A stretch of DNA of 64,000 nt from AP-15 sp963832875 (GCA_963832875.1 CAWHWB010000003.1:248001-312000), one strand, 5' to 3'; counted from the first letter of the stretch, positions 42,276 to 51,339 are shown. A program made the numbers and translations. Notes: generated from the letters alone by a model not told the origin.

Positions 42276-43066
42276 ATGAGAGAAAATCGGGTGAAGCGCA
42301 TCCTGCGCGAGGGCGGCTTGGCGCTCGGGACCCATGTGGGCGGCATCCCCGACCCGCAAATCGTCGAGATAATCGGGCTCGCCGGGTTCGACGCCGCCTT
42401 TATCGACATGGAGCATACCAGCTTCGACCTGCACGACGTGCAGGCGATGGTGATGGCAGCCGAACATGTCGGCATCACGCCCTTGGTGCGCACGCCAGGG
42501 TTCGATCCGGCCTTTATCCTGCGCCTCCTCGACATGGGGGTGCAGGGCATCCAGGTGCCGCATGTCGGCAGTCCCGAGATGGCGCGGCAGGCGGTCGCCG
42601 CGGTGCGTTATCCGCCGCAGGGCGAGCGCGGCATGGCGGCCGGCAGCCGGGCGGCCGAATTCGGGCGCATTCCATTGGTCGAGCATATGGCGCAGTCGAA
42701 CCGCGAGATCCTGCTCGCCTGCATGATCGAGGACATGGCGGCGATCGAACGCATCGACGAGATCGCCGCGGTCGAGGGCGTCGATCTGTTGGCGGTAGGG
42801 CCATCGGATTTGTCGCGTTCGCTCGGCGTCAGCGGCACCCCTGACCACCCGCGGCTGGTGGCGGCGATCGACCGGGTGCGCGCCGCGACGAAAAAAGCGC
42901 CGGCGCCAAGCTCGCCCTGCCGTTGAACCACGCCGCCTTTCCGCGCAACGCCGCCCAGCTCAAAGAACTCGGCGCCGGCTACACCAACTGCGCCCCGACC
43001 CCGGAAGCGCGCTTGCTGAAGTCGCTGCGCGAGCAGGCCGCCGAGGCGCGAAAGCTGCTGGGCTAG
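42276..43066 (+). pseudogene. HpcH/HpaI aldolase, frameshifted at an A6 run
   Basis: Class II (metal-dependent) pyruvate aldolase of the HpaI family: GTHVGGIPDPQIVEIIGLAGFDAAFIDMEHTS, VRTPGFDPAFILRLLDMGVQGIQVPHV, and VEGVDLLAVGPSDLSRSLG. The frame stops early at 42926 (216 residues), but the reading continues convincingly in another frame as LALPLNHAAFPRNAAQLKELGAG to a TAG at 43064-43066, giving the expected ~262 residues. The switch falls at the six adenines 42891-42896: one extra A would restore the frame. It may be a true loss-of-function change or a homopolymer sequencing error. The heptamer is GAAAAAA, not a strong programmed slippery site. Confidence 0.85.
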
Positions 43067-43134
43067 GGCTGGCTTCCGCGATCTCGGCGCAATCGTGCGA
43101 GACAGTCGCCGCCGACTCGACCCAAGGTCTATGA

Positions 43135-43430
43135 ATGGCCGGGTTGAGGCCCACGGTCTGCGATTCCGCCGAGGCATATTTGTTCGAGCGCACCGGCAAG
43201 GCCGCGAAGACGCATTGGGGGTTACGGAGCGAGTTCAGCCGATTGGCGCGCAGCGAGCAGCGCATCGACCGGGAGTACCTGACCTTTCTTGCCGAAGCCT
43301 ACGAATACAAATCGATCGCGGATTGCGGTGTCGGCTCCACGTTGCCCGCGACCACGGCCGAGGATGCGCGCTCTGCGATCGACAGCGCCGGCGGCTCATC
43401 GACTGCATTGCCGCGCTTCCCATTGCTTAA
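43135..43430 (+). pseudogene. HEPN-domain protein remnant
   Basis: Translation gives AEAYLFERTGKAAKTHWGLRSEFSRLARSEQRIDREYLTFLAEAYEYKSIADCGVG, close to the central and C-terminal part of UPF0332-type HEPN proteins, the RNase-like partner of minimal nucleotidyltransferases in toxin-antitoxin pairs. The N-terminal ~30 residues with the AYYAMF helix are missing. Near 43390 the frame shifts, and the expected ending (RLIDCIAALPIA) is read in the neighbouring frame to a stop at 43428-43430. No nucleotidyltransferase partner is present. It is a broken relic at the edge of the AT-rich island. Confidence 0.65.
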
Positions 43431-44443
43431 GCCGGCGCCGTCTGAAAGCGTAGCTGGTTACAATTTTGAATGATACCTTTACTCATATGCGCCGGCTTCT
43501 CAGTTATTCTATGGAAGTGTTTCAACGCCGCGGGAAAATTAAGTAAGAAACAATTTAGATGCTACTTGCAAAGATTATCGCTACATAGCCTTTTTTACTG
43601 TGGGTACATACCTTCCCAAATTTTGGGTGAACGCGTTTTGAAGTCATTTTCACAGAAAACCTGTGGTCAGTACGTGGATTCGGGCGCTCCTGCGTTGCCT
43701 CCGTCGTCGTAGTAACATTCCCTTCTTTGTGTTTGGTAATCGAGCATACCGAGTGGCATCTTCGAATTGTCACTCTCAAAAACGCTCATGTTCCGACCTC
43801 ATCTACATGGCTTCTCAAAGACGTGCATGGATTCGGGATAGATATTGATTTACACGGCGACCTCAACGTGAACCCGCATGTGGTCTTCGCTAAGGGAAAT
43901 CGCTATGCGGAAGCTACGAGTGTAATTCGTCTTGATACATTCGCCTTGCTGCCGTTCTTTTATATTTTCTTGCAGATTTCTTTGTGTTAATTTTTATATA
44001 GATAACGTTGAAACATTTATCTGCGGGACCTGCCATAACTATCCACCGGCTAGCCATGACACTATTCTTATCTGCTGGTGTTTCGTTAGCATTGTCATTC
44101 GTCGTCCTGCACGCCGCTGTTACATTTATGGATTATATCATCCGCGCAGTATCACCAGGTCCAATGACGGTGCCCCAAGGCGGGGTAATTTCAGATTTGG
44201 CAATTTCGCGAAAGTACTTTTGTTCCCATTTTATAGGCAACGCCCCGCAAGACTGGAATATCGGCACATTTTACGAGCTTCGTATGGTCGATTTTAATAG
44301 GAGATTTCTGGTTACTGATGTTCAGCTCATCAGTAATTATTGCCAATGTAAGCATGAAATTATCTCCCTGTCTGGGCAAAGCAGGTTCGCTGAATGTTCT
44401 TGTGATTGGCCTCGCCTCAGGGTAGCATAGCACCGGTCGGCGA
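43431..44443. other. AT-rich island segment without recognisable genes
   Basis: About 1 kb whose base composition is far more AT-rich than the rest of the window. Short frames occur on both strands; the longest on plus are around 43630-43990 (with HLRIVTLKNAHVPTSSTWLL and FGIDIDLHGDLNV) and 44008-44430 (140 residues, one hydrophobic N-terminal helix). Neither has a good ribosome site or a family I recognise. Composition and flanks (HEPN relic, decayed transposase) suggest foreign, degrading DNA. Confidence 0.55.
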
Positions 44444-44455
44444 TTGAGGGATCGG

Positions 44456-45480
44456 ATGGCGGGGCTGCTGGAGTTTGCGGCGCGCTTTGCGAGGGAGGAG
44501 CGGCTTCGAGCATCTGGCGGGGCTGCGCTGGCCGGGTGGGTTTGTCTGTGCCGGGTGCGGCGGACGGCAGGCTTGGCGGCTGAAGGCGCGGCCGCGGGTT
44601 TTACGAATGTACCGGCTGCCACCGGCAGGAATCGGTGACCGCGGGGACGGTGTTTCATCGCACGCGCACCGATCTCGCATGTGGTTTCTTGCCGCCTACC
44701 TGATGGGCCGCGACAAGCGCGGCGTCTCGGCCAAGTTTCTGCAGCGCGAGCTTGGAGTGGCGTATCAGATGGCCTGGACCATGGCGCACAAGCTGCGCCA
44801 CGGGCTGAGCGAGGACCCGGCCCGCCCGCTGCGCGGCTTGCTCGAGGCGGACGAGATCTTCATCGGCGGCCGCGGCGATCCGAGCAGTCCTGGCCGCAGC
44901 ACCAAGAACCCCGACAAGAGCCTCGTCGTCGCCGCTGTCGAGAAAGTGCCGGCGCCAAGGAACCGCAAGGGAAAGCACGGGCATGCCGTCAAGCGTCAGC
45001 ACGGCTTTTTTGCTGGCGACGCCCGCATTGCCGTGTTGCCGACCGCAACCGGCGCTGAACTGGGTGGTTTTCTCAAGGCGAATATCGCCGCCCAATCGCA
45101 TCTGCTGACCGACGGGTTTGCCGGCTATCACGGCGGCGGCGCCGATCTCGGCGAGCATCTCAAGCACACGACGGTCGTCCAGGACGAGCCCGCCAATGCC
45201 GGCGCCTTCTTCCCGATCATCCACACCCTGTTCAGCAACATCAAAGCCTGGCTCGTCGGGACCCACCATGGCGTCAGCGCCAAGCACCTGCCGCGCTATC
45301 TGCGCGAATGGTCCTACCGTTTCAACCGCAACCTGCCCGACGGGCTCGACAGCTATCTGATCCGCCGCGCCGTCGAAGGCGCCACCATCACCTACGACCA
45401 GCTCAAAGCCGGCTCCATCCCGGGCGGCGCCAACCGCATCCGGCGGTTTCCCGCTACAGTTGGGCAACCTGCTTTAGCTG
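44456..45480 (+). pseudogene. IS1595-family transposase, multiply frameshifted
   Basis: The pieces assemble into an IS1595/ISXO2-type DDE transposase: an N-terminal EFAARFAREER, a zinc ribbon FVCAGCGGRQAWRLK plus CTGCHRQESVTAGTVFHRTRTDL, then WFLAAYLMGRDKRGVSAKFLQRELGVAYQMAWTMAHKLR, GLLEADEIFIGG (first catalytic Asp), LLTDGFAGYHG (second) and HGVSAKHLPRYLREWSYRFNRN. At least three frame changes are needed in the first 250 bp, so the gene is dead. The C-terminal boundary is approximate. I could not identify terminal inverted repeats with confidence. Confidence 0.85.
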
Positions 45481-45597
45481 GATTGGGATATTGTCGAGAT
45501 ACGACGCAGTGGGCCCACCATGCAAGACAAGGAGCTTTCCAAGTTGCTGGGAGGTGCTCCGACCTACATAGGATTGGAGCGTGTGATCAGCAACGTA

Positions 45598-45733
45598 GGG
45601 CGGATGCAATCCGCCGCCTTCACGTGTGCCGCAGAGGTCGTACGGTGGGATCGTCCATCGACGCATCTCTCTGATGAAACGGCCCGCGCCCAACGATGCC
45701 CCGGATGGCGCATTGCATCTGCCCCAGGCGTGC
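45598..45733. repeat. Diverged ~136 bp repeat, copy A
   Basis: Begins with GGGCGGATGCAATCCGCC (an internal 7 bp palindrome arm pair) and aligns along its length with copy B at 46794-46930 in the same orientation. Shared blocks include GGCAATCCGCC-like starts, GTCGYACGRTGRRATCGTC, TYGACGC, GCGCC and GCCCCA-GYGTGC. The two copies flank the periplasmic binding-protein gene. A frame from 45520 runs through it but shows no domain. Confidence 0.65.
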
Positions 45734-45860
45734 CGGCTGCGGGCAAATTTTGTTGCCAGGGAAAGACAAAAAGGCGGACCATCGCCCGCTGGGGCGGGTG
45801 TTGGAAGGCGGGCTTTGCGGCCGGCACGCGCGCCAAGAGCGACAAGGGGAGACGGAGATC

Positions 45861-46751
45861 ATGCGCTGGGCGGAGGCGAGGGGGCTTTGCAGCGGGGTGT
45901 TGGCTGCGCTCGTGTTGACGACGCTGGTGTTTATTGCCGGGGCGGCGTCGGCGGGCGTGCTCGACCATATCCGTCAGGACAAGACGATCCGTATCGCCTA
46001 TCGCGCCGACGCGCCGCCTTTTTCCTATGATGGCAAAACCCATGAGGGCAAAACCGATCAGCCCGCCGGTTTCATGGTCGATCTTTGCCGCGCCGTCGCG
46101 AAGCGCCTCGCGCAACAGCTGAAGCTGCCGCCATTGAACATCGTATACGTCCGGGTGACCGCGGTAGATCGCTTCGACGCGATCAGCCAGGGCAAGGCCG
46201 ATCTGTTGTGCGAGCCGACGAGCCAGACCTTGACGCGACGTGAGCAGGTCGATTTCTCGATCCCGACTTTTGTCGACGGCGCCGGGCTGATGATCCGCAG
46301 CGACGGGCCGAAGAGCCTGAAGGCGCTGGCCGGGCATAAGATCGGCGTGCTCGCTGGAACCACCACCGAAGACGAGCTGCGCGGATCGCTGAAAGACCAG
46401 AGCATCGCTGCCGAAATCATCCCGGCGCAGACCCACGAGGAGGGACTGGCGATGCTCGACGACGGCAAGATTTCGGCTTATTTCGCCGATCGCGCGATCT
46501 TGATGTCTCTCGCACAGCAAAGCAAAGCGCCGGGAAAGCTGCTGCTCGCCGACAACTATCTGACGGTCGAGACGTATGCCTTGGCGTTGCCGCGGGGCGA
46601 CGAGAATTTTCGCCTCGCGGTCGACCGCGCATTGAGCACTATTTATCGTTCGGGGGAAATCGCAGCAATCTTTACGCAAACCTTTGGTAAAGGGACCAAG
46701 CCGAGCGCGATGCTGCAGACTCTCTACCTGATCTCCGCGCTCTCCGATTGA
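45861..46751 (+). CDS. Periplasmic amino-acid-type ABC substrate-binding protein
   Basis: 296 residues with a signal peptide (VLAALVLTTLVFIAGAASA) and a family 3 solute-binding fold: LDHIRQDKTIRIAYRADAPPFSY, GFMVDLCRAVAKRLAQQL, VTAVDRFDAISQGKADLLCEPTSQTLTRREQVDFSIP and LAGHKIGVLAGTTTEDEL. It should bind an amino acid or similar small polar solute. No permease or ATPase genes accompany it, so it is an orphan that may serve a transporter elsewhere or a sensor. GGAGATC precedes the ATG at 45861. It sits between the two copies of a ~136 bp repeat. Confidence 0.88.
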   Translation: MRWAEARGLCSGVLAALVLTTLVFIAGAASAGVLDHIRQDKTIRIAYRADAPPFSYDGKTHEGKTDQPAGFMVDLCRAVAKRLAQQLKLPPLNIVYVRVTAVDRFDAISQGKADLLCEPTSQTLTRREQVDFSIPTFVDGAGLMIRSDGPKSLKALAGHKIGVLAGTTTEDELRGSLKDQSIAAEIIPAQTHEEGLAMLDDGKISAYFADRAILMSLAQQSKAPGKLLLADNYLTVETYALALPRGDENFRLAVDRALSTIYRSGEIAAIFTQTFGKGTKPSAMLQTLYLISALSD

Positions 46752-46783
46752 ACCGCCTAAGCAATCGACGACCGCATCAGGTC

Positions 46784-46824
46784 GGCACGCGTCGGGCGGA
46801 GGCAATCCGCCTCTCTCGCGTGCC
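46784..46824. terminator. Possible hairpin after the binding-protein gene
   Basis: Nested inverted repeats GGCACGCG (46784-46791) with CGCGTGCC (46817-46824), and GCGGA (46796-46800) with TCCGC (46806-46810), can form a long imperfect stem 32 bp after the stop codon. There is no T-run. It overlaps the left end of repeat copy B, so it could be part of that repeat and not a dedicated terminator. Confidence 0.4.
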
Positions 46825-46930
46825 ATACCTGTCGCACGATGAAATCGTCGGTTGACGCCGTCCCTCGCTGACCAAACGTGCGGCGCCGATCATGGCGCAG
46901 GCAGCGGATTGGCATCGGCCCCATGTGTGC
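46794..46930. repeat. Diverged ~137 bp repeat, copy B
   Basis: Direct-orientation partner of the repeat at 45598-45733, located in the 311 bp gap after the binding-protein gene. Copies differ at many positions but stay collinear with few gaps. Beyond 46930 the similarity fades. The rest of the gap to 47062 holds no supported gene. Confidence 0.65.
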
Positions 46931-47062
46931 TGAGCGGTTACGCTCTCGTCCGGGTTCGCTATGATGCCGCGGCAGGCGTCAATGGCAGCGAGGTTTAGAG
47001 TGACCAAGCATCTGGTGCGTTCCGATCTGGTGCATCCCCGTCGGGCAGAGGTGCGCTGAGCT

Positions 47063-47416
47063 ATGCCGGACGAGCGCTGGGTCGAAGTGGGCGGAATCGA
47101 GGACATCCCCCGCGAAGGCTCGCGGCGGGTGAAGCGATCGGCTGGCAAGCCATTTCCGGTCGCGGTTTTTCGCAGCGCCGACGACCGCATCTTTGCCCTG
47201 GTCAACCGTTGCCCGCATCAAAGTGCGCCGCTGTCAGAGGGCACCGTCCGAGGCTGCGTCGTCATGTGCCCGCTGCATGGCTGGGTCATCGATCTGGAGA
47301 GCGGCAAAGCGCAAGCTCCCGACGAGGGAGCGGCGGGGAAGGTCGCGGTGCAACTGATCGACGGCCGGGTGTTTCTGGCGGCCTGGGCAGTTGGCGCTCC
47401 CGCCGAGTGGGCATAA
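47063..47416 (+). CDS. Rieske [2Fe-2S] ferredoxin, NirD-like
   Basis: 117-residue single-domain Rieske protein. Both cluster-binding motifs are intact: C-x-H in NRCPHQSAPLSEG (Cys50, His52) and C-x2-H in MCPLHGW (Cys69, His72). Small stand-alone proteins of this type serve as the NirD subunit of nitrite reductase or as ferredoxins for Rieske oxygenases. No large nitrite reductase or oxygenase subunit is nearby, so the partner is unknown. The mandelate-racemase-like gene next to it is convergent. Confidence 0.9.
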   Translation: MPDERWVEVGGIEDIPREGSRRVKRSAGKPFPVAVFRSADDRIFALVNRCPHQSAPLSEGTVRGCVVMCPLHGWVIDLESGKAQAPDEGAAGKVAVQLIDGRVFLAAWAVGAPAEWA

Positions 47417-47485
47417 CGCCGGACTTCGCCGATCCGGGCTGTGATCGGCTGCCGCCCCCATTCCGGAAGCGCGCGGCACCCCCTA

Positions 47486-48673
47486 TTACCGCTTCGGCGG
47501 ATGCGCGCGCACGAACGCTTCGTTGACGTCGGCGCCCCAGCCGGGGCCGGTCGGCAAGATCAGGTCGCCCTTGTCGATTACCGGGGGCAGGGTGACGATG
47601 TCGTCCTTCCAGGTGACGTCGTCGATGTCGATCTCCATGACTTTGAAGTTCGGCGCCACGGCGCACATATGCGCGCTGATCAGCGAGCCCAGATGGCCGT
47701 TGAAATTATGCGGTGCGATATTGACCTCGTAGGCGTCGGCCATGGCCGCGATCTTCAGCGATTCGAGGATGCCGTTCCAGGCCACATCGATGATCGCGTA
47801 GTCGACCGACTGCTGCTCGAAATACGGCCGGAACTGGCGTCGGCCGTACAATGATTCGCAGGACGAGATCGGGGTGCGGGCGGAGCGGCGGATCAACGCC
47901 AACCCCTTCGGGTCGTAGAGGTCGATCTCGAGCCACACCAGGTCGAGCGGCTCCAGTGCCCGCGCCAATCTGATGTAGCCGTCGATTTTGTAGTTGAAGT
48001 TGGTGTCGAGATGGAGCCCGACATCGCGGCCGGCGCCACGCCGGAACGCCTCCAACTGGGCGACCGCGGCATCGGCGATATGGCGGTCGGCGTTGAGCTC
48101 GGGGAAGCCCGGCGGGTTGCCGGTGCCGGGGCCGTACATGTAGGGCTTGTCGCGGTCGAAGCGGATCAGGTTGGTCTTGAGCCCCTTGAAGCCCTTGCGC
48201 CTGACCTCCTCGCCCAGCGCCACGATGTCGTCGAGCGAACGCACCGGCTCTACGCCGGCCCATTCCTTTATCCGATCGGCGTGCCGCGCGCGGTAGGTGC
48301 CGCAATGCGACCAATAGAGCTGCAGCCGGTCGCGCACCGGGCCGCCCAGCATCTCGTAGACCGGGATCCCGAGCGCTTTCGCCTTGATGTCGACGAGGGC
48401 GTTCTCGATTGCCGCGATCGCCATCTGGTTGATACCGCCCGGCGCCTGCCTGGTCGCGGCGTAGAGATAGGCGCTGTGGCGTTCGACCGGGCGCGGGTCC
48501 TGCCCGATCAGCCGCTCGCCCATTTTGCGGATGACTGCGGTCAGCCCCTGCGCGCCGTAGCCCTCCATGTATTCCGACCAGCCGACCAGGCCCTCGTCGG
48601 TAGTGATCTTCAGAAACGAGCTGACCCGCCAGCCGGCGTCGCAATGCAAGTCTTCGACCTTGACGATCTTCAT
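47486..48673 (-). CDS. Mandelate racemase / muconate lactonizing enzyme family protein
   Basis: 395-residue enolase-superfamily enzyme: an N-terminal capping domain (MKIVKVEDLHCDAGWRVSSFLKITTDEGLVGWSEY) and a TIM barrel with metal ligands in LHLDTNFNY, LVWLEIDLYD and SCESLYG, plus a histidine in NIAPHNFNGHLG that may act as general base. The family abstracts a proton alpha to a carboxylate; members of this subgroup dehydrate or isomerise sugar acids. Substrate specificity cannot be assigned. It is convergent with the ferredoxin gene and divergent from the CFA synthase gene. Confidence 0.9.
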   Translation of the reverse strand: MKIVKVEDLHCDAGWRVSSFLKITTDEGLVGWSEYMEGYGAQGLTAVIRKMGERLIGQDPRPVERHSAYLYAATRQAPGGINQMAIAAIENALVDIKAKALGIPVYEMLGGPVRDRLQLYWSHCGTYRARHADRIKEWAGVEPVRSLDDIVALGEEVRRKGFKGLKTNLIRFDRDKPYMYGPGTGNPPGFPELNADRHIADAAVAQLEAFRRGAGRDVGLHLDTNFNYKIDGYIRLARALEPLDLVWLEIDLYDPKGLALIRRSARTPISSCESLYGRRQFRPYFEQQSVDYAIIDVAWNGILESLKIAAMADAYEVNIAPHNFNGHLGSLISAHMCAVAPNFKVMEIDIDDVTWKDDIVTLPPVIDKGDLILPTGPGWGADVNEAFVRAHPPKR

Positions 48674-48810
48674 CGACGGCTTTCCTTAATGGTCGGCGAC
48701 ATCGCCAATTTGTTCGCGTTCGCCGACGATCATGCGCCGCTTCGCCAGCGTTTGCCAGATCACGGTGCGCAGCCCGCGCCGCTCGCCATCGCCGCCCAGG
48801 GAGGAGCCAG

Positions 48811-50100
48811 TTGCGCTCGCATCCTCGAAGTTCGTTGCGCGACCGCTTTCTCTCGTTCATGCGCGACCGCCTCGGCAGCGAGCCCCCGCCGCTGCGCATC
48901 CAGTTCTGGGATGGCGCGGTATTCGATTTCGCCGCCGCGCCACGGGTCACGATCGCGCTCAAGACGTCGCGGCTGCTGCGGTTTTTTCTCACCGGAAACA
49001 TGGACCGGCTGGGTCGCGCCTATGTCGAGGGCGAGATCGAGGTCGAGGGCCGGCTGCAGGATGTCTTGCAAATCGGCATCGCACTGGCCGAACGGCTCGG
49101 CAAATCGCCGCTGCTGCGCCGCCTCGCCCCCTTGGCGCGGCTCGGCCATTTCCGCCACAGCCGCAGGCGCGACGCCGCGGCGATCGCCTACCATTACGAC
49201 GTGTCGAACGAGTTCTACCGGCTGTGGCTCGACCGGCAGATGATTTATTCTTGCGCCTATTTTGTGACCGGAGCGGAGGACCTTGACACCGCGCAGCAAC
49301 GCAAGCTCGACCATATCTGCCGCAAATTGCGTCTCGGGACCGGTCAGCGCCTGCTCGATATCGGTTGCGGCTGGGGCGGCCTCCTATGCTGGGCGGCCTC
49401 GCATTACCCGATTGAGGGTGTCGGCATCACCTTGAGCGACCAGCAATTCGCCTACGCAAAGGAGCGCGTCGGCGAACAGGGGCTCGCCGGGCGGATTGAG
49501 ATCCGCCGCGAGGACTACCGCGAAGCGGCGGGCGAGGCGCAGTATGACCGGATTGTCTCGGTCGGCATGTACGAGCATGTCGGCATCGCCAATTTGCCGC
49601 TTTATTTCGCGACCGCGGCACGGCTGTTGCGGCCGGGCGGGCTGTTCCTGAACCACGGCATCGCCGCCGCCCAGCGCGACGGACAGGTGCAGGGGCCGCC
49701 GGGCGGCGAGTTCATCGACAATTTCGTTTTTCCCGGCGGCGAGCTGCCGCACATCTCACGGGTGCTGTACGAGGCCGCCGGCGCCGGGCTGGAAATTCTG
49801 GATGTGGAGGACCTGCGGCCGCATTACCCGCCGACCCTGCTGCATTGGGTGCGCCGCCTGGAACAGGCGCGGGACGCGGCGATCGCCGCCGCCGGCGTCG
49901 AGCGCTACCGCATTTGGCGGATGTACATGGCCGGTATGGCCCATGCCTTCGACCGCGGCTGGCTGACCGTCTGTCAGACATTGACGCAAAAGCCATTGCC
50001 CGGTGGTCCGGCCCCGCGTCCCTGGACCCGCGACTGCCAATACTCCGTCGCCGACCCCGACCCGCCGCTGAGCCATGGCCCAGACTGGGGCGAGCTGTAA
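48811..50100 (+). CDS. cfa: Cyclopropane-fatty-acyl-phospholipid synthase
   Basis: 429-residue SAM-dependent enzyme adding a methylene bridge to unsaturated membrane acyl chains. The N-terminal region (residues ~1-120) is the lipid-interacting part. Then come YHYDVSNEFYRLWLDRQMIYSCAYF, the SAM motif LLDIGCGWGGLLCWAA, VSVGMYEHVG, and the C-terminal NFVFPGGELPHISRV with YPPTLLHWVRRL. All are typical of CFA synthases. Start: an in-frame GTG/TTG-type start at 48811 gives the family N-terminus; a later ATG at 48859 (MRDRLG) is possible. Confidence 0.94.
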   Translation: MRSHPRSSLRDRFLSFMRDRLGSEPPPLRIQFWDGAVFDFAAAPRVTIALKTSRLLRFFLTGNMDRLGRAYVEGEIEVEGRLQDVLQIGIALAERLGKSPLLRRLAPLARLGHFRHSRRRDAAAIAYHYDVSNEFYRLWLDRQMIYSCAYFVTGAEDLDTAQQRKLDHICRKLRLGTGQRLLDIGCGWGGLLCWAASHYPIEGVGITLSDQQFAYAKERVGEQGLAGRIEIRREDYREAAGEAQYDRIVSVGMYEHVGIANLPLYFATAARLLRPGGLFLNHGIAAAQRDGQVQGPPGGEFIDNFVFPGGELPHISRVLYEAAGAGLEILDVEDLRPHYPPTLLHWVRRLEQARDAAIAAAGVERYRIWRMYMAGMAHAFDRGWLTVCQTLTQKPLPGGPAPRPWTRDCQYSVADPDPPLSHGPDWGEL

Positions 50101-50137
50101 CCCCTGCGTCGCCCCAACCCTACCTCGGTCCGAACCC

Positions 50138-51055
50138 TCAGATACGGGCGCGCCGCGCCAGCACCTCGTCGCGGCGATGACCGGCGACGGTAGCCGCGAC
50201 CGCCGCGATGAACGCGCCGACGACCATCGAGAAGGCGGTGAAGAACGCCAGGTAGGACGCCGCCTTGCGCGCCTTGTCGGCGGTTTGGCGCGCCTTCACA
50301 TTGTCGGCTTTCGTCTGCGCGACGACATCGTCGACCCGCTTGGCCGCGTCGGGCTGGCTGAGCCCGGTGCGGGCGGCGACGAGCTCGGTCAGATAGGCCC
50401 GGTCCGCAGCCGGAACGTCCCCTGTGCCGAGCCCGCGGGCGATGATCGGGTTGGCCTCGGCGCGCGCCGGCTGGGGATTGCCGTTGACATCCGGATGGTC
50501 GGTCCGGAACAGTTCGTTCACCAGATATGCCGTCGGATCGAGCGCCGACGAGCCCGATGGAGCGGCTGCGGCTGCGGCTGCACTGGGCCCCGCCGCCGCG
50601 GTGGCCGGGCCGGCCACTCGGGCGGCCGCACCGATCACCGACGACAGGGCCGAACCCAGCACTGCAGCGGTGATCACCGCGGCCACCGCCCAAGCGAGGA
50701 AGCCGTGCGCGGTGTCGCGGAAATAGACTTCGTCGCTGGGTACCGAAACCCATTTGGTGCGCAGCCGGCCGGTCAGATAGCCGCCGAACGCCGCCGACAA
50801 CCACTGCACGACGATTAGCCACACCGCCGCGGCGACGCCGAAGGTCGTCGCCGACGCTCCCGAATTCGACCAAGGCGAGACCGAGGCGAAGCCGAAGCCG
50901 GCGCCGAGGGCGAGCAGGATCAGGCTGATCGCCGCGATCGCAAACGCGCCGGCGATGATCGCCGCCCACGATATCGCCGAGACAGGACTTTCCGCCGGCA
51001 GGACGCCGGTCGCGACGACCCGTTCGTCGCCGACTCGAACTGACGAGTTCTGCAT
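50138..51055 (-). CDS. Membrane protein of unknown function (PhnA-like label in relatives)
   Basis: 305 residues with four to five membrane segments: ISWAAIIAGAFAIAAISLILLALGAGFG, a second helix pair around residues 70-95 and 110-145, and a C-terminal one (YLAFFTAFSMVVGAFIAAVAATVAG). The AISWAAIIAGA start followed by SPWSNSGAS is a common pattern in small-genome-neighbour membrane proteins of Alphaproteobacteria often labelled PhnA-like, a label with no proven meaning. A long Ala/Gly/Pro loop (about 150-170) is low in complexity. AGGAGAA lies before the ATG at 51055. Likely coupled to the tiny membrane peptide upstream. Confidence 0.75.
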   Translation of the reverse strand: MQNSSVRVGDERVVATGVLPAESPVSAISWAAIIAGAFAIAAISLILLALGAGFGFASVSPWSNSGASATTFGVAAAVWLIVVQWLSAAFGGYLTGRLRTKWVSVPSDEVYFRDTAHGFLAWAVAAVITAAVLGSALSSVIGAAARVAGPATAAAGPSAAAAAAAPSGSSALDPTAYLVNELFRTDHPDVNGNPQPARAEANPIIARGLGTGDVPAADRAYLTELVAARTGLSQPDAAKRVDDVVAQTKADNVKARQTADKARKAASYLAFFTAFSMVVGAFIAAVAATVAGHRRDEVLARRARI

Positions 51056-51074
51056 TGGAATTCTCCTACGCGGT

Positions 51075-51149
51075 CTAATGCCAAAGCAGCAGCAGGATGA
51101 TGATGATCGGCAGCGGGATGCCGAGCAGCCACAGCAGGATAAGACCCAC
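51075..51149 (-). CDS. 24-residue hydrophobic membrane peptide
   Basis: Too short for standard gene calling: GTG start, one hydrophobic helix of about 22 residues (leucine/isoleucine-rich, with a central GIPLP kink) and a C-terminal WH before TAG. GGAGG is 7 bases before the GTG, a strong ribosome site. It lies 19 bp before the membrane protein gene on the same strand. Tiny all-hydrophobic peptides of this kind are common in Rhizobiales and Rhodospirillales near stress-related membrane genes. No function is known. Confidence 0.6.
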   Translation of the reverse strand: MGLILLWLLGIPLPIIIILLLLWH

Positions 51150-51339
51150 GGTTGAGCCTCCATGAGCTAGATCGCCTGATAACAACAATGTCGCGGGAAT
51201 GTTCCTTGGCAATGCCCAAAAATTCGGCCAAATGCCCGTCAATTCGGCAAAGGTGCCATGCGCGAGGCTTTCGGGCGCCGATCCCTTTATTGGTGCTGGC
51301 CGCGCCTGGGCCTATAGCCGGGCGTTCTGAAGGCGCGGG

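Noticed and set aside
41441..42844. 467-codon alternate frame over the isochorismatase and aldolase genes
   Set aside because: Shifted-frame shadow; both real genes have catalytic motifs in other frames.
42885..42905. Programmed -1 frameshift in the aldolase
   Set aside because: The in-frame heptamer is GAAAAAA and not a good X-XXY-YYZ site; I saw no stimulatory stem-loop that is clear by eye.
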